NCBI RefSeq assembly: GCF_000384295.1
Contig: NZ_KB913037.1
Coordinates: forward strand, 1,903,975 to 1,967,974
Length of the DNA: 64,000 nt
Direction of reading: 5' to 3'
From: Amycolatopsis balhimycina FH 1894
GTDB taxonomy: Bacteria; Actinomycetota; Actinomycetes; Mycobacteriales; Pseudonocardiaceae
The stretch's first letter is position 1; every line of letters begins with the position of its first letter. The position numbers and the translations under genes are program-made. Positions 34,239 to 41,946 of the stretch are shown here, in pieces. Under the pieces are notes generated by a model. That model had not been told where the DNA came from. It did not search any database and worked only from the letters and a program-made list of their open reading frames with translations.

Positions 34239-35479
34239 GCCTCGGCGGGGACGCCGAAGCGTTCCCGGTAGTCCGCTGACCGCTCCTGGATCCGGGCCTG
34301 GTCGAGCCCGAGGCCGGCCGCGTCGTAGCGGACCCGGCCGTGCCGGTGCGGATGCCGTCGTGCCCGGATGGCGTTCATCGCTTCCCTTGTCTCGGCGGTC
34401 AGCGGTATTCCGGCCTTCGCGTATATTTCACCGACCACGCCGTCGGTGTCGTCGCGGATACGGGAGAACTGGACGTCGACGATGCGCTCCTCGTCGACGT
34501 ACGCGCGATCCCGCGCACAACATTCGACCATCCCGAGAACGCGTTCGGTCCAGTAGCCGGCGGTGCGCACCGGATCCACCTTGTTCGTGATCAGCCGCTG
34601 ACCGTAGGCCAGCAGCGTGCTCATCGACGGGATCACCACGGCGGGGTCGCGATGCGTGCACACCACTGTGGCACCGGGGAAAGCGGTGGCCAGCGGCCGC
34701 AGCTGAGCCATGTGCTGGATGGTCTTCAGCACCCACGGGCCGCCGCCGCGCCGCCAGTGCAGCGCACGCAGGACTCGTGCCAGGTACTCGTAGGCCGGTG
34801 TCTGGTCGGTGGCCAGGAACCATTCGCCGTAGCTCGGCAGCGGTGCGCCCTGGATCTGGAAGAGGATCGACGAAAAGCTCAACCCCAGCAACGCGAGTTC
34901 CTCGATCGACGCACCCTCGTCGACATCGATCATCTTCTTCAGCAACGGCAGGTTCTCGTCCAGTATCCGCTGCTGTTCCGCCTGGGCCGGATCGTCGGCG
35001 ACGGACGCCGCGGCCGGTTCCGGCGGACCTTCCGCCTCGCCCTTGGCGAGCCTGCGCAGCCGGGCATCCGAGCCGAGCAGGTTGTGCAGGAACGTCGTTC
35101 CGGAACGCGGCAGGCCGGCGATCACGATGGGCGGGTCCAGGGGCCGGTGCTCGATCTCCGGGTGCTCCTTGATCAGCTGCTCGACCCGCAGCCGTCCGCA
35201 CAGCAGGCGGTGGAGCTGGAGCCGCAGGGTCACCGCACCGAGCGGGCTGAGGTCGCCCTCCGCGTGCAGTGCGCGGCAAAGCACCTCGAGCGGAGTGCGG
35301 AACCAGTCCGAGCCGAAGTCGGTGAGTCCGGTCTGTTCGACGGCCGCGGTGAGCAGGCGCTCCGGGTCGATTGCGGAAAACTGGTCCCGCCTGCCGATTC
35401 GCTCGCATATCGCGCGCATCTCGTCACTCAGCTGCGGATCGGCCAGATCGGCGACTTCCGTGAAACTCGAACTGGTCAT
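34235..35479 (-). CDS. PAPS-dependent sulfotransferase
   Basis: 414 residues from ATG 35479 (GGAGGG 8 bases upstream). The 5'-phosphosulfate loop is at 122-131 (GLPRSGTTFL), and the 3'-phosphate site is plausibly VVCTHRDPAVVIPS near 260. It belongs to the bacterial sulfotransferase_3 group that sulfates small molecules. First gene of a four-gene tailoring operon. The cluster also carries its own APS kinase domain (24545), so donor and transferase are both supplied; the acceptor is probably a hydroxyl of the glycosylated polyketide. No ATP sulfurylase gene is in the window, so APS must come from primary metabolism. Confidence 0.88.
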   Translation of the reverse strand: MTSSSFTEVADLADPQLSDEMRAICERIGRRDQFSAIDPERLLTAAVEQTGLTDFGSDWFRTPLEVLCRALHAEGDLSPLGAVTLRLQLHRLLCGRLRVEQLIKEHPEIEHRPLDPPIVIAGLPRSGTTFLHNLLGSDARLRRLAKGEAEGPPEPAAASVADDPAQAEQQRILDENLPLLKKMIDVDEGASIEELALLGLSFSSILFQIQGAPLPSYGEWFLATDQTPAYEYLARVLRALHWRRGGGPWVLKTIQHMAQLRPLATAFPGATVVCTHRDPAVVIPSMSTLLAYGQRLITNKVDPVRTAGYWTERVLGMVECCARDRAYVDEERIVDVQFSRIRDDTDGVVGEIYAKAGIPLTAETREAMNAIRARRHPHRHGRVRYDAAGLGLDQARIQERSADYRERFGVPAEA

Positions 35480-35679
35480 GAACAAGCCCTCCCGGCTGGT
35501 TCGGGATACCGGAGCAGCTTCCCGCCGGGCACTGTGGAATCACTGTGGCGCCGGGATCGAGCGAGCCTCTAGCCGGTGGCCGCCGCGGATATCGGCGCCG
35601 GACGAGAGTCGTTGTGCGTGGTAGAATCGGCGTTCCGTACGTGGGGGCATATCGCGAGCAATCAGAAGGACGGATCCGG

Positions 35680-38088
35680 ATGGATTACGTATTGCCACTG
35701 TCCGACATCGCCCTGGATGACGTGCCGGAGGTCGGAATGAAAGCCGCGGTGCTGGGCGACCTGCGCCGTGGCGGTTTCCGCGTACCGGACGGGTTCGCGG
35801 TGACCACAGCGGCACTGCACGACGCGCTCGGTGCGGCGGAACCGGGAACGGCGGTCACCGAGCTGCCATTCCCGGCGGGACTCCCCGAACAGGTCGCCGC
35901 CGCGTTGGAGAAACTCGGAGATGTCCCGGTCGCGGTGCGCTCTTCCGGAGTGTCCGAGGATCTCGCCGGACGTTCCTTCGCCGGAATGTACGAGTCGTAC
36001 CTGAATGTCTTCGGCGCGGCGGATGTACTCGCCGCGGTGCGCGATTGCTGGGCCTCCGGGTCGTCCGAGCGGATCACCCGGTACCACCAGGATTTCACCG
36101 ACCACCCGGCGCGGGTGGCGGTGCTCGTCCAGGTCATGGTGCCCGCCACCGCGGCAGGCGTCGCCTTCAGCGTCAACCCGGTCACCGGGCAGCGCGACGA
36201 GATCTCGGTCAGCGCAGTCACCGGCCTTGGCGACCGGCTGATGTCCGGGGAAGCCACCGCGGACGAATGGACCGTGCGCTCCGGCGCGGTGACCCGGATT
36301 TCCGGTGACGGCACGGTGCTCGACGCGTCCGACGTGCTGAGGGTGGCGGACGTCGTCGCGCAAGTCGCCGAACACGCGGGCGGCCCGCAGGACATGGAGT
36401 GGGCGATCGCGGACGGCGAGATCAACGTACTGCAGGCGCGGCCGATCACCGGCTTGTCGGCGGCGGAACAGATCCCCGTCGACGACGAGGTGCCCGAAGG
36501 GTTCTGGGTGCAGGCACCGAACGCGAACGCGCCGTCGGTACCCATGCAGCAGTCGGTGTTCCTGCCCGTGTTCGACGCGTCGATCAGCAACATCTTCCGG
36601 TACACCACCGGGGGCCGGGCGGCGGCGCGGATGATCAACGGGCGCGTGTACCTGTCCACCCTCGTCGACTCGCCGGACGAGCAGGTCCGTGGACTGGAGC
36701 AGGCCGGTGCCCGGGTCGCCGCGGGCGAGCCGCTGGCCGTGATCCGCCGGTGGAACAACGAGTTGAAGGGTTCCTTCGGGGACCGGATCCGCGCGTTCCG
36801 CTCGACCGATCTCCGATCGTTGGACGACGACGGCTTCGACCGGTACTTCCGTGACCTGGTGGCGATGTTCGCCGAGTTGCACGACGTGTACTTCACCCTG
36901 GCCTGCGCCGGAATCGTGGCCATGGGCGAGCTGGGGCTGGCCGGCCAGGAGCTTCTCGGCTTCGGTCCGGACCAGACCTTCGCCATGGTCGGCGGGCCTG
37001 ACGGCGACCACGTTCCGGCCACCACCGGGCTCAGTGACCTGGCCAGGATCGCCGCCGCCAACCCGGAACTGCGCACCCGGCTGGCGGACGGGACGGTCGA
37101 CGAAGCCCGGTTGGCCGAAGTGGACGGTGAGTTCGCCGACGCGTTCGCCCGGTACGTCAGCGCGTACGGGCACCGGACGATCGGGTTCGACATCACCGAG
37201 CCCACCCTGGCCGAGTATCCCGGGACGCTGCTGAACCTGGTCACCGCGCAGCTGGACCGCCCGGACGAGGTGGCCAAGCGCAAGCAGGACCTCGCAGCTG
37301 CCCGGGAAGCCGTCCTCGCCAAGGCCCGGGCGCGGCTCGCCGGCCAGGCCGACCGCGAGCGGTTCGAGCGCGCCCTCGGTCAAGCCGAGGAAGGTTCCGC
37401 GTTGCGCGACGAGAAGGTGTTCTACGCGGTGTCCGCGTGGGCCCTGTTCCGCTACGCCACGCAGGAAATCGGCCGTCGGTTGCACGCGGCCGGCCTGGTC
37501 GACCGCGACGACGACGGGTTCTACGTCGGCCTGGACGAAGGACTGGCCGCGCTGCACGAGAGCACGGACCTGCGGGAGGCTGTCCGGCTGGGACGCGGGC
37601 GCCACAACTGGGCGCTGGCCAATCCCGGCCCGAAGTTCCACGGCCAGTATGGCATGCCACCGAGCATCGAAGGAATTACGCTTTCTGCTGCGGCACAGCA
37701 TGTCCGTGCACTGAGCAGCTGGTCGATGACGCTGCAGGCGCCCCCGGCGGCGGCGAAGGACGGCGAGGGCCTGGCCGGCCTGGCCGCCTCGGCTGGGCGC
37801 TACACCGGCCCGGTGCGCGTGATCAACGGCATCGGCGAGTTCGGCAAGCTGCGCGACGGGGATGTGCTGGTGTGCAAGGAGACGACCGCGCAATGGTCGA
37901 TCCTCTTCGTCATGGTCGGCGCCCTGGTGACCGACCAGGGCAGCCTGCTGTCGCACCCGGCGATCATCGCCCGGGAGTACGGCGTGCCCGCGGTGGTGGC
38001 CACCGGAACGGCCACCACGGAATTGCACGACGGCCAGCTGGTGACGGTGGACGGATCCTCCGGACGAGTGATCCCCGTGACCACTTGA
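35680..38088 (+). CDS. PEP-utilizing enzyme, rifampicin phosphotransferase-like
   Basis: 802 residues from ATG 35680 (AGAAGGA 9 bases before); a -10-like TAGAAT is at 35622-35627. Order: N-terminal ATP-grasp domain (GMKAAVLGDLRRGGF with Lys22, VAVRSSGVSEDLAGRSFAG, MEWAIADGEINVLQARPITG), a central substrate domain of about 350 residues, and a C-terminal swivelling domain with phosphohistidine His759 (LLSHPAIIAREYGVP). This is the architecture of rifampicin phosphotransferase (ATP + substrate to substrate-phosphate + AMP + Pi), somewhat short, and there is no PEP-binding TIM barrel as in PEP synthase. It could phosphorylate the product for self-protection or activate an intermediate. Confidence 0.85.
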   Translation: MDYVLPLSDIALDDVPEVGMKAAVLGDLRRGGFRVPDGFAVTTAALHDALGAAEPGTAVTELPFPAGLPEQVAAALEKLGDVPVAVRSSGVSEDLAGRSFAGMYESYLNVFGAADVLAAVRDCWASGSSERITRYHQDFTDHPARVAVLVQVMVPATAAGVAFSVNPVTGQRDEISVSAVTGLGDRLMSGEATADEWTVRSGAVTRISGDGTVLDASDVLRVADVVAQVAEHAGGPQDMEWAIADGEINVLQARPITGLSAAEQIPVDDEVPEGFWVQAPNANAPSVPMQQSVFLPVFDASISNIFRYTTGGRAAARMINGRVYLSTLVDSPDEQVRGLEQAGARVAAGEPLAVIRRWNNELKGSFGDRIRAFRSTDLRSLDDDGFDRYFRDLVAMFAELHDVYFTLACAGIVAMGELGLAGQELLGFGPDQTFAMVGGPDGDHVPATTGLSDLARIAAANPELRTRLADGTVDEARLAEVDGEFADAFARYVSAYGHRTIGFDITEPTLAEYPGTLLNLVTAQLDRPDEVAKRKQDLAAAREAVLAKARARLAGQADRERFERALGQAEEGSALRDEKVFYAVSAWALFRYATQEIGRRLHAAGLVDRDDDGFYVGLDEGLAALHESTDLREAVRLGRGRHNWALANPGPKFHGQYGMPPSIEGITLSAAAQHVRALSSWSMTLQAPPAAAKDGEGLAGLAASAGRYTGPVRVINGIGEFGKLRDGDVLVCKETTAQWSILFVMVGALVTDQGSLLSHPAIIAREYGVPAVVATGTATTELHDGQLVTVDGSSGRVIPVTT

Positions 38089-38110
38089 CGTCCTTGACGT
38101 CCTTGACGTG
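38084..38110. repeat. Triple 9-base direct repeat CTTGACGTC before the kinase gene
   Basis: Copies at 38084-38092, 38093-38101 and 38102-38110 (the last ends in G). They overlap the stop codon of the PEP enzyme and lie 36-62 bases before the histidine kinase start. Each copy holds TTGAC, so it may be a -35/activator array or simple slippage expansion. Confidence 0.7.
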
Positions 38111-38145
38111 CGGCGATACCGGTGCACTGTGGGTAGAGTGGCCCG

Positions 38146-39288
38146 GTGCGTAGCGGAAAGCGCCGGCGCGACGCCGGTTCGTCCGGCCGATGGCCGGCTC
38201 GGCTCAGGCCGATGGCGCGGTCGGGCAATCCTCATCCGGGTGGACTGTTCATCCTGTTACCCGTACTGCTTCTGCCGGCGTACGCCGCGACGGACAGCCC
38301 TGCCGGCGATGTTCCCCTCGATGTCATCGCGCTCGGCGTCTTCGCCGCGCTCTTCACGGTCAGCCAGTGGCTCACTCCGGCGCACCCGCTTGCCCTGCGG
38401 CTGGGACTGGCCGCGGCACTCGCGGGCGTGGCCGCGTCGGGCATGTGGGCGTTGAACCGTGCCTGGCTGGCGGCCGCGGTGCTGACCGCGGTCGCCTGCG
38501 CGAACCTGTTGCCGCTGATGTTCGGCGCGATACTCGGCGTCGCCGCGACGGCCGGGCTGACCGCGGTGACCGATGGCAAGCTGATCGACGTGGTGATGGT
38601 GGTGGCGGGTGGCGCTATCGCCCTCCTTCGCGGCCGGCTGCTTGTGGAGATCGGCCGGTCGCGTGCCAACCGCCAGGCCTACGCCACGGCCGCGGTCGAG
38701 AACGAGCGGCTGCGGTTCGCGCGGGACCTGCACGACCTGCTCGGGCACAGCCTGGTCACCATGATGGCCAAGGCCGAACTGGCCGAGCGGCTGGCCGCGG
38801 TGGACCCGGCCCGGGCCGCGGCCGCGGCGCGGGACGTGCGGGAAGTCGGCCGAACCGCGGTGACAGAGGTCCAGCGGGTGGTGACCGGCTACCGGTCCAC
38901 CTCGTTGGCCGAGGAGATCGAACACGCACGGCGCAGCCTCGAGCCACTGCAAGTCGAAATCACGGTGTCGATACCGGACCGGACGTGGCAGACCGGGATC
39001 GACACCGTGCTGGCCTGGGGAGTCCGGGAGGCCGTGGCCAACGTGCTGCGGCACTCCAACGCGAACCGGTGCGCGATCACCGTCACTGTCGAACGCCGGT
39101 CGATCCGGCTCGACGTGGTCAACGACGACAGTGGTGGAACCCTGGTCGACATCGGCAGTTCCGGCGGGCACGGACTGGTCGGCCTGCGAGAACGAGCCGC
39201 GGAACTGGGCGGGCGGCTGACGGCCGGGCCGCGTCAGGGTGGCGGCTACCGGTTCACCATGGAGCTGCCGATCGAGGAGCGCGCATGA
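38146..39288 (+). CDS. Sensor histidine kinase (NarL/DesK type)
   Basis: 380 residues from GTG 38146. Five to six N-terminal membrane helices (residues about 33-165) with no large external domain, then HisKA_3 dimerisation/phosphoacceptor RFARDLHDLLGHSLV with His196, and an HATPase_c domain with EAVANVLRHSNA (N box) and GHGLVGLRERAAEL (G box). It phosphorylates the response regulator whose gene overlaps its stop. Signal unknown, possibly membrane state or the product itself. Confidence 0.9.
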   Translation: MRSGKRRRDAGSSGRWPARLRPMARSGNPHPGGLFILLPVLLLPAYAATDSPAGDVPLDVIALGVFAALFTVSQWLTPAHPLALRLGLAAALAGVAASGMWALNRAWLAAAVLTAVACANLLPLMFGAILGVAATAGLTAVTDGKLIDVVMVVAGGAIALLRGRLLVEIGRSRANRQAYATAAVENERLRFARDLHDLLGHSLVTMMAKAELAERLAAVDPARAAAAARDVREVGRTAVTEVQRVVTGYRSTSLAEEIEHARRSLEPLQVEITVSIPDRTWQTGIDTVLAWGVREAVANVLRHSNANRCAITVTVERRSIRLDVVNDDSGGTLVDIGSSGGHGLVGLRERAAELGGRLTAGPRQGGGYRFTMELPIEERA

Positions 39289-39887
39289 TGCGGATCGCCA
39301 TCATCGAGGACCAGGCGATGCTGCGGTCGGCCATCGTCGCCCTGCTGGAGCTGGAGCCCGACCTCACGGTCGTCGCCGAGCGTGGCGGCGGCGAGGACCT
39401 CGCCACGGTGCTGGCCGCCGAGCCGGATGTGCTGCTGCTGGACATCGAGATGTCCGGACGCAGCGGACTGGACGTCGCGGAGTTCCTTCAGCAGCAGGAC
39501 AACCCGCCCATGGTCGTCATGCTGACCACCTTCAAGCGGCCCGGCTACATTCGCCGGGCACTCGAAGCCGGCGCGCGGGCGTACCTGACCAAGGACGCGC
39601 CGGTCAGCGACATCGCCGCGGCGATTCGCCGGGTGGCTGCCGGGGAGATGCTGATCACCGGCGACCAGGTGAAGCTCGCGATGGCTACCGGCGCCAACCC
39701 GCTCAGCAAACGAGAGCGTGATGTGCTGCGCACGTCGCAGAGGTACGACACGATCGCGGAAATCGCGGCCGAACTCCACCTGTCGACGAGCACGGTGAGC
39801 AACTACATCTCCGAAGCCATCGCCAAGACCGATTCGCGCAACCGGATTCAGGCAATCCGGATCGCGCGGGAAAATGGCTGGCTCTAA
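39285..39887 (+). CDS. LuxR/NarL family response regulator
   Basis: 200 residues, starting at one of two adjacent ATGs (39285/39288) overlapping the kinase stop. Receiver domain: acidic pair E8/D9, phosphoacceptor Asp53 (LLLDIEMSG), Thr in MLTTF and Lys in LTKDAP. C-terminal LuxR-type helix-turn-helix LSKRERDVL... TIAEIAAELHLSTSTVSNYI. It forms a two-component pair with the kinase at 38146 and is likely to control cluster or export genes nearby. Confidence 0.92.
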   Translation: MMRIAIIEDQAMLRSAIVALLELEPDLTVVAERGGGEDLATVLAAEPDVLLLDIEMSGRSGLDVAEFLQQQDNPPMVVMLTTFKRPGYIRRALEAGARAYLTKDAPVSDIAAAIRRVAAGEMLITGDQVKLAMATGANPLSKRERDVLRTSQRYDTIAEIAAELHLSTSTVSNYISEAIAKTDSRNRIQAIRIARENGWL

Positions 39888-40270
39888 CGCCTCCGGGCGA
39901 CAGCGGCGTAGCCGACGTACAAGACGGCAAGGGCCATGACCAGCGCGAAGTACAGGTAGCCGGTGCCGCCGGCGGCGAGGCTGCCGACGAAGGTCGCGAG
40001 GACCACCACGACCACGACCGCGGCGAGCACACCCAGGGTGGTCCGGACCCCGGAGGCCGAGCCGGATCGGCCAGCGGGCGGACGCGGCGCAGGCAGCGTG
40101 GCCACGGTCACGGCGCACACCACCATCGCCCCGGCCGTCCACAGGCCCAGGACGAGCCGGCCGCCGACGAGCGAAGCGACCAGCGACACGACGCCGAACC
40201 CGACGAAGAATGCCGGCATCGTCCACCTCGACGGCTTTTTCACCAACGGGTCACCATTCGTTGACATCAT
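39884..40270 (-). CDS. Small multi-span membrane protein
   Basis: 128 residues from ATG 40270 or 40267 (GGAGA upstream). Four hydrophobic segments (FFVGFGVVSLVASLVG, LVLGLWTAGAMVVCAVTVA, TLGVLAAVVVVVVLATFVG, YLYFALVMALAVLYVGYA) with a Pro/Arg-rich linker. It ends 4 bases into the response regulator gene on the opposite strand. It lies 121 bases downstream of the P450 gene and may share its transcript. No family recognised. Confidence 0.65.
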   Translation of the reverse strand: MMSTNGDPLVKKPSRWTMPAFFVGFGVVSLVASLVGGRLVLGLWTAGAMVVCAVTVATLPAPRPPAGRSGSASGVRTTLGVLAAVVVVVVLATFVGSLAAGGTGYLYFALVMALAVLYVGYAAVARRR

Positions 40271-40391
40271 TGTCTCCACGTTATTGTCGCCGGGGTTGCC
40301 GATGCGAAGCCGGAGCGTTTCGCGAGCATACCACGACAGTGTTCCTCGCGATTGACGAGACAATTTCCGGCTCGGCGAAATACACGGCCGC

Positions 40392-41531
40392 TTACCAGCG
40401 CACCGGCACTTCGAGGAATCCCTGGGTGAACGCGTCGGTGGAGCGACGCAGCCGGCCAACCGGCACCGCGAGAGCCAGTCCCGGAAATCTGGTGAGCAAC
40501 TCGCTCAGGACGATCTCCAGTTCCGCGCGGGCGAGCGCCGCGCCGACACAGAAATGCTGGCCCACGCTGAACGTGAGCTGTTGCGGCCCCTGCCGGGAGA
40601 GGTCCAGGTCGCGGTCGGCGAACACCGCGGGATCGTGGTTGGCCGACTCCAGCGCCGGCACCACGCTGCGCCCCCTGGGCAGCACGACCCCGTCCAGATC
40701 GACGTCCTCGGTGAGGTAGCGCAGCATGGACAGCGACGTCCCGACTACCTGGCCGCGCAGCAGTTCCTCCACCGCGTCCGGCATCCGGTCCGGGTTGGCC
40801 CGCAACCAGGCGAGCCGGTCGGGACGAGTGAGCAGCAGCACGACCGCGCTGGCCACCTGGTTGGCCGTGGTCTCGTAGCCGGCCAGCAACAGGATCGTGG
40901 ACCACCAGACCAGCTCGGTGGCGCTGAGCCGGCCGTCGTCCTCGTCGTGTACCGTGATCAACTCGCTGATCAGGTCGTCGCCGGGTGCCGCGCGCTTGCG
41001 CTCGATCAGCTCGCGCATGTAGTCCCACGGCGGTGTCTTGGCGCCCTGGAAGCGGCCACGATCCTCTTGCGGCACCCCGAGCAGCTCGCATGCCACCCGG
41101 ATGGCCACCGGGAATCCCAGGTGGGTGTTGATGTCCGCGGGGGGCCCGGCCGCGGCCAGTTCGTCCAGCTGCTCGCCGACGATCGTCCGGATCCGGGGAC
41201 GCAGCGCGGTCACCCGGGACGGCACGAACGCCTTGGCGACCAGCCGGCGCATGCGGGTGTGGGCCGGCGGGTCCATGTCCACCTGGCTCTGGAACGCCTT
41301 GGTCTTGTGCACCGTCATCCGCGCGATGTCCGGGCGATTGCGGTTCTTGCTCACCGTCGGGTTCAGCAGGACAGCGCGGATGTCCTCGTATCGGGTCAGC
41401 AGCAACGCGTTGTCCCCGCTCGGCAGTTCCACTTCGATCACCCGTTGTTCGTGCAGGTGCTCGAACTCCTTGGGCTGCTCGATCGGCGACGGCCAGCTGA
41501 ACGGGTATTTCGGCATCGGGCAACCGGCCAT
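40392..41531 (-). CDS. Cytochrome P450 monooxygenase
   Basis: 379 residues from ATG 41531 (GGGAGGA upstream). Complete bacterial class I P450: I-helix AGYETT at 217-222, ExxR in EELLR at 255-259, and heme loop FSVGQHFCVG with the thiolate Cys328. The acid/alcohol pair in the I-helix is E-T, normal. It needs external ferredoxin and reductase, not encoded here. Divergent from the ACP gene in the cluster, so it probably hydroxylates or couples the polyketide or acts on an ACP/PCP-bound substrate. Confidence 0.93.
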   Translation of the reverse strand: MAGCPMPKYPFSWPSPIEQPKEFEHLHEQRVIEVELPSGDNALLLTRYEDIRAVLLNPTVSKNRNRPDIARMTVHKTKAFQSQVDMDPPAHTRMRRLVAKAFVPSRVTALRPRIRTIVGEQLDELAAAGPPADINTHLGFPVAIRVACELLGVPQEDRGRFQGAKTPPWDYMRELIERKRAAPGDDLISELITVHDEDDGRLSATELVWWSTILLLAGYETTANQVASAVVLLLTRPDRLAWLRANPDRMPDAVEELLRGQVVGTSLSMLRYLTEDVDLDGVVLPRGRSVVPALESANHDPAVFADRDLDLSRQGPQQLTFSVGQHFCVGAALARAELEIVLSELLTRFPGLALAVPVGRLRRSTDAFTQGFLEVPVRW

Positions 41532-41563
41532 GGGTTCCTCCCCCGGTGACGTCGTGAAAGCCG

Positions 41564-41599
41564 CGCGTCCCGACCTTCGGCGCCGGCGCTCGGGACGCG
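41564..41599. promoter_or_regulatory. Inverted repeat between P450 and ACP genes
   Basis: CGCGTCCCGA (41564-41573) and TCGGGACGCG (41590-41599) are perfect 10-base arms with a 16-base spacer in the 152-base divergent region. Candidate binding site for a cluster regulator governing both directions. Confidence 0.5.
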
Positions 41600-41683
41600 G
41601 TCGAAGCCTGCGTTCCTAGCGAGTCTCTACTGGACGGCACGACGCTGGAAGCTCGTACCCGCTGTCGTGTGGAGGAACAAGTC

Positions 41684-41932
41684 ATGACTGAGTTCACGGT
41701 TGCGGATTTCAAGAAGATCGTCCAGAACGCACTGGGGCCCGAGGAAGCGGCCGCCGTTGGACCGGACACACTGGACACCGCACTGTGCGAGCTGGGCATC
41801 GACTCGCTCGGAATTCTGGAGATCGTCAACCAGATCCGAGGTACGTACGCCGCCGAGATAGTCGACCACACCGTCGACGAAAACACCACGCCGCGGGCCA
41901 CCATCGAACTGGTGCGTTCGCTGCTCCCCTGA
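41684..41932 (+). CDS. Type II PKS acyl carrier protein
   Basis: 82 residues from ATG 41684 (GGAGGA 7 bases before). Ser41 in LGIDSLGILEI is the phosphopantetheine site, and the four-helix pattern of aromatic PKS ACPs is clear (FTVADFKKIVQNALG ... ATIELVRSLLP). It carries the growing poly-beta-keto chain for the KS/CLF pair. Unusually, it is 12 kb from KS-alpha and CLF and on the opposite strand, followed 14 bases later by a glycosyltransferase. It is the only free ACP in the window. Confidence 0.92.
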   Translation: MTEFTVADFKKIVQNALGPEEAAAVGPDTLDTALCELGIDSLGILEIVNQIRGTYAAEIVDHTVDENTTPRATIELVRSLLP

Positions 41933-41946
41933 GGAGATCCGCTTCG

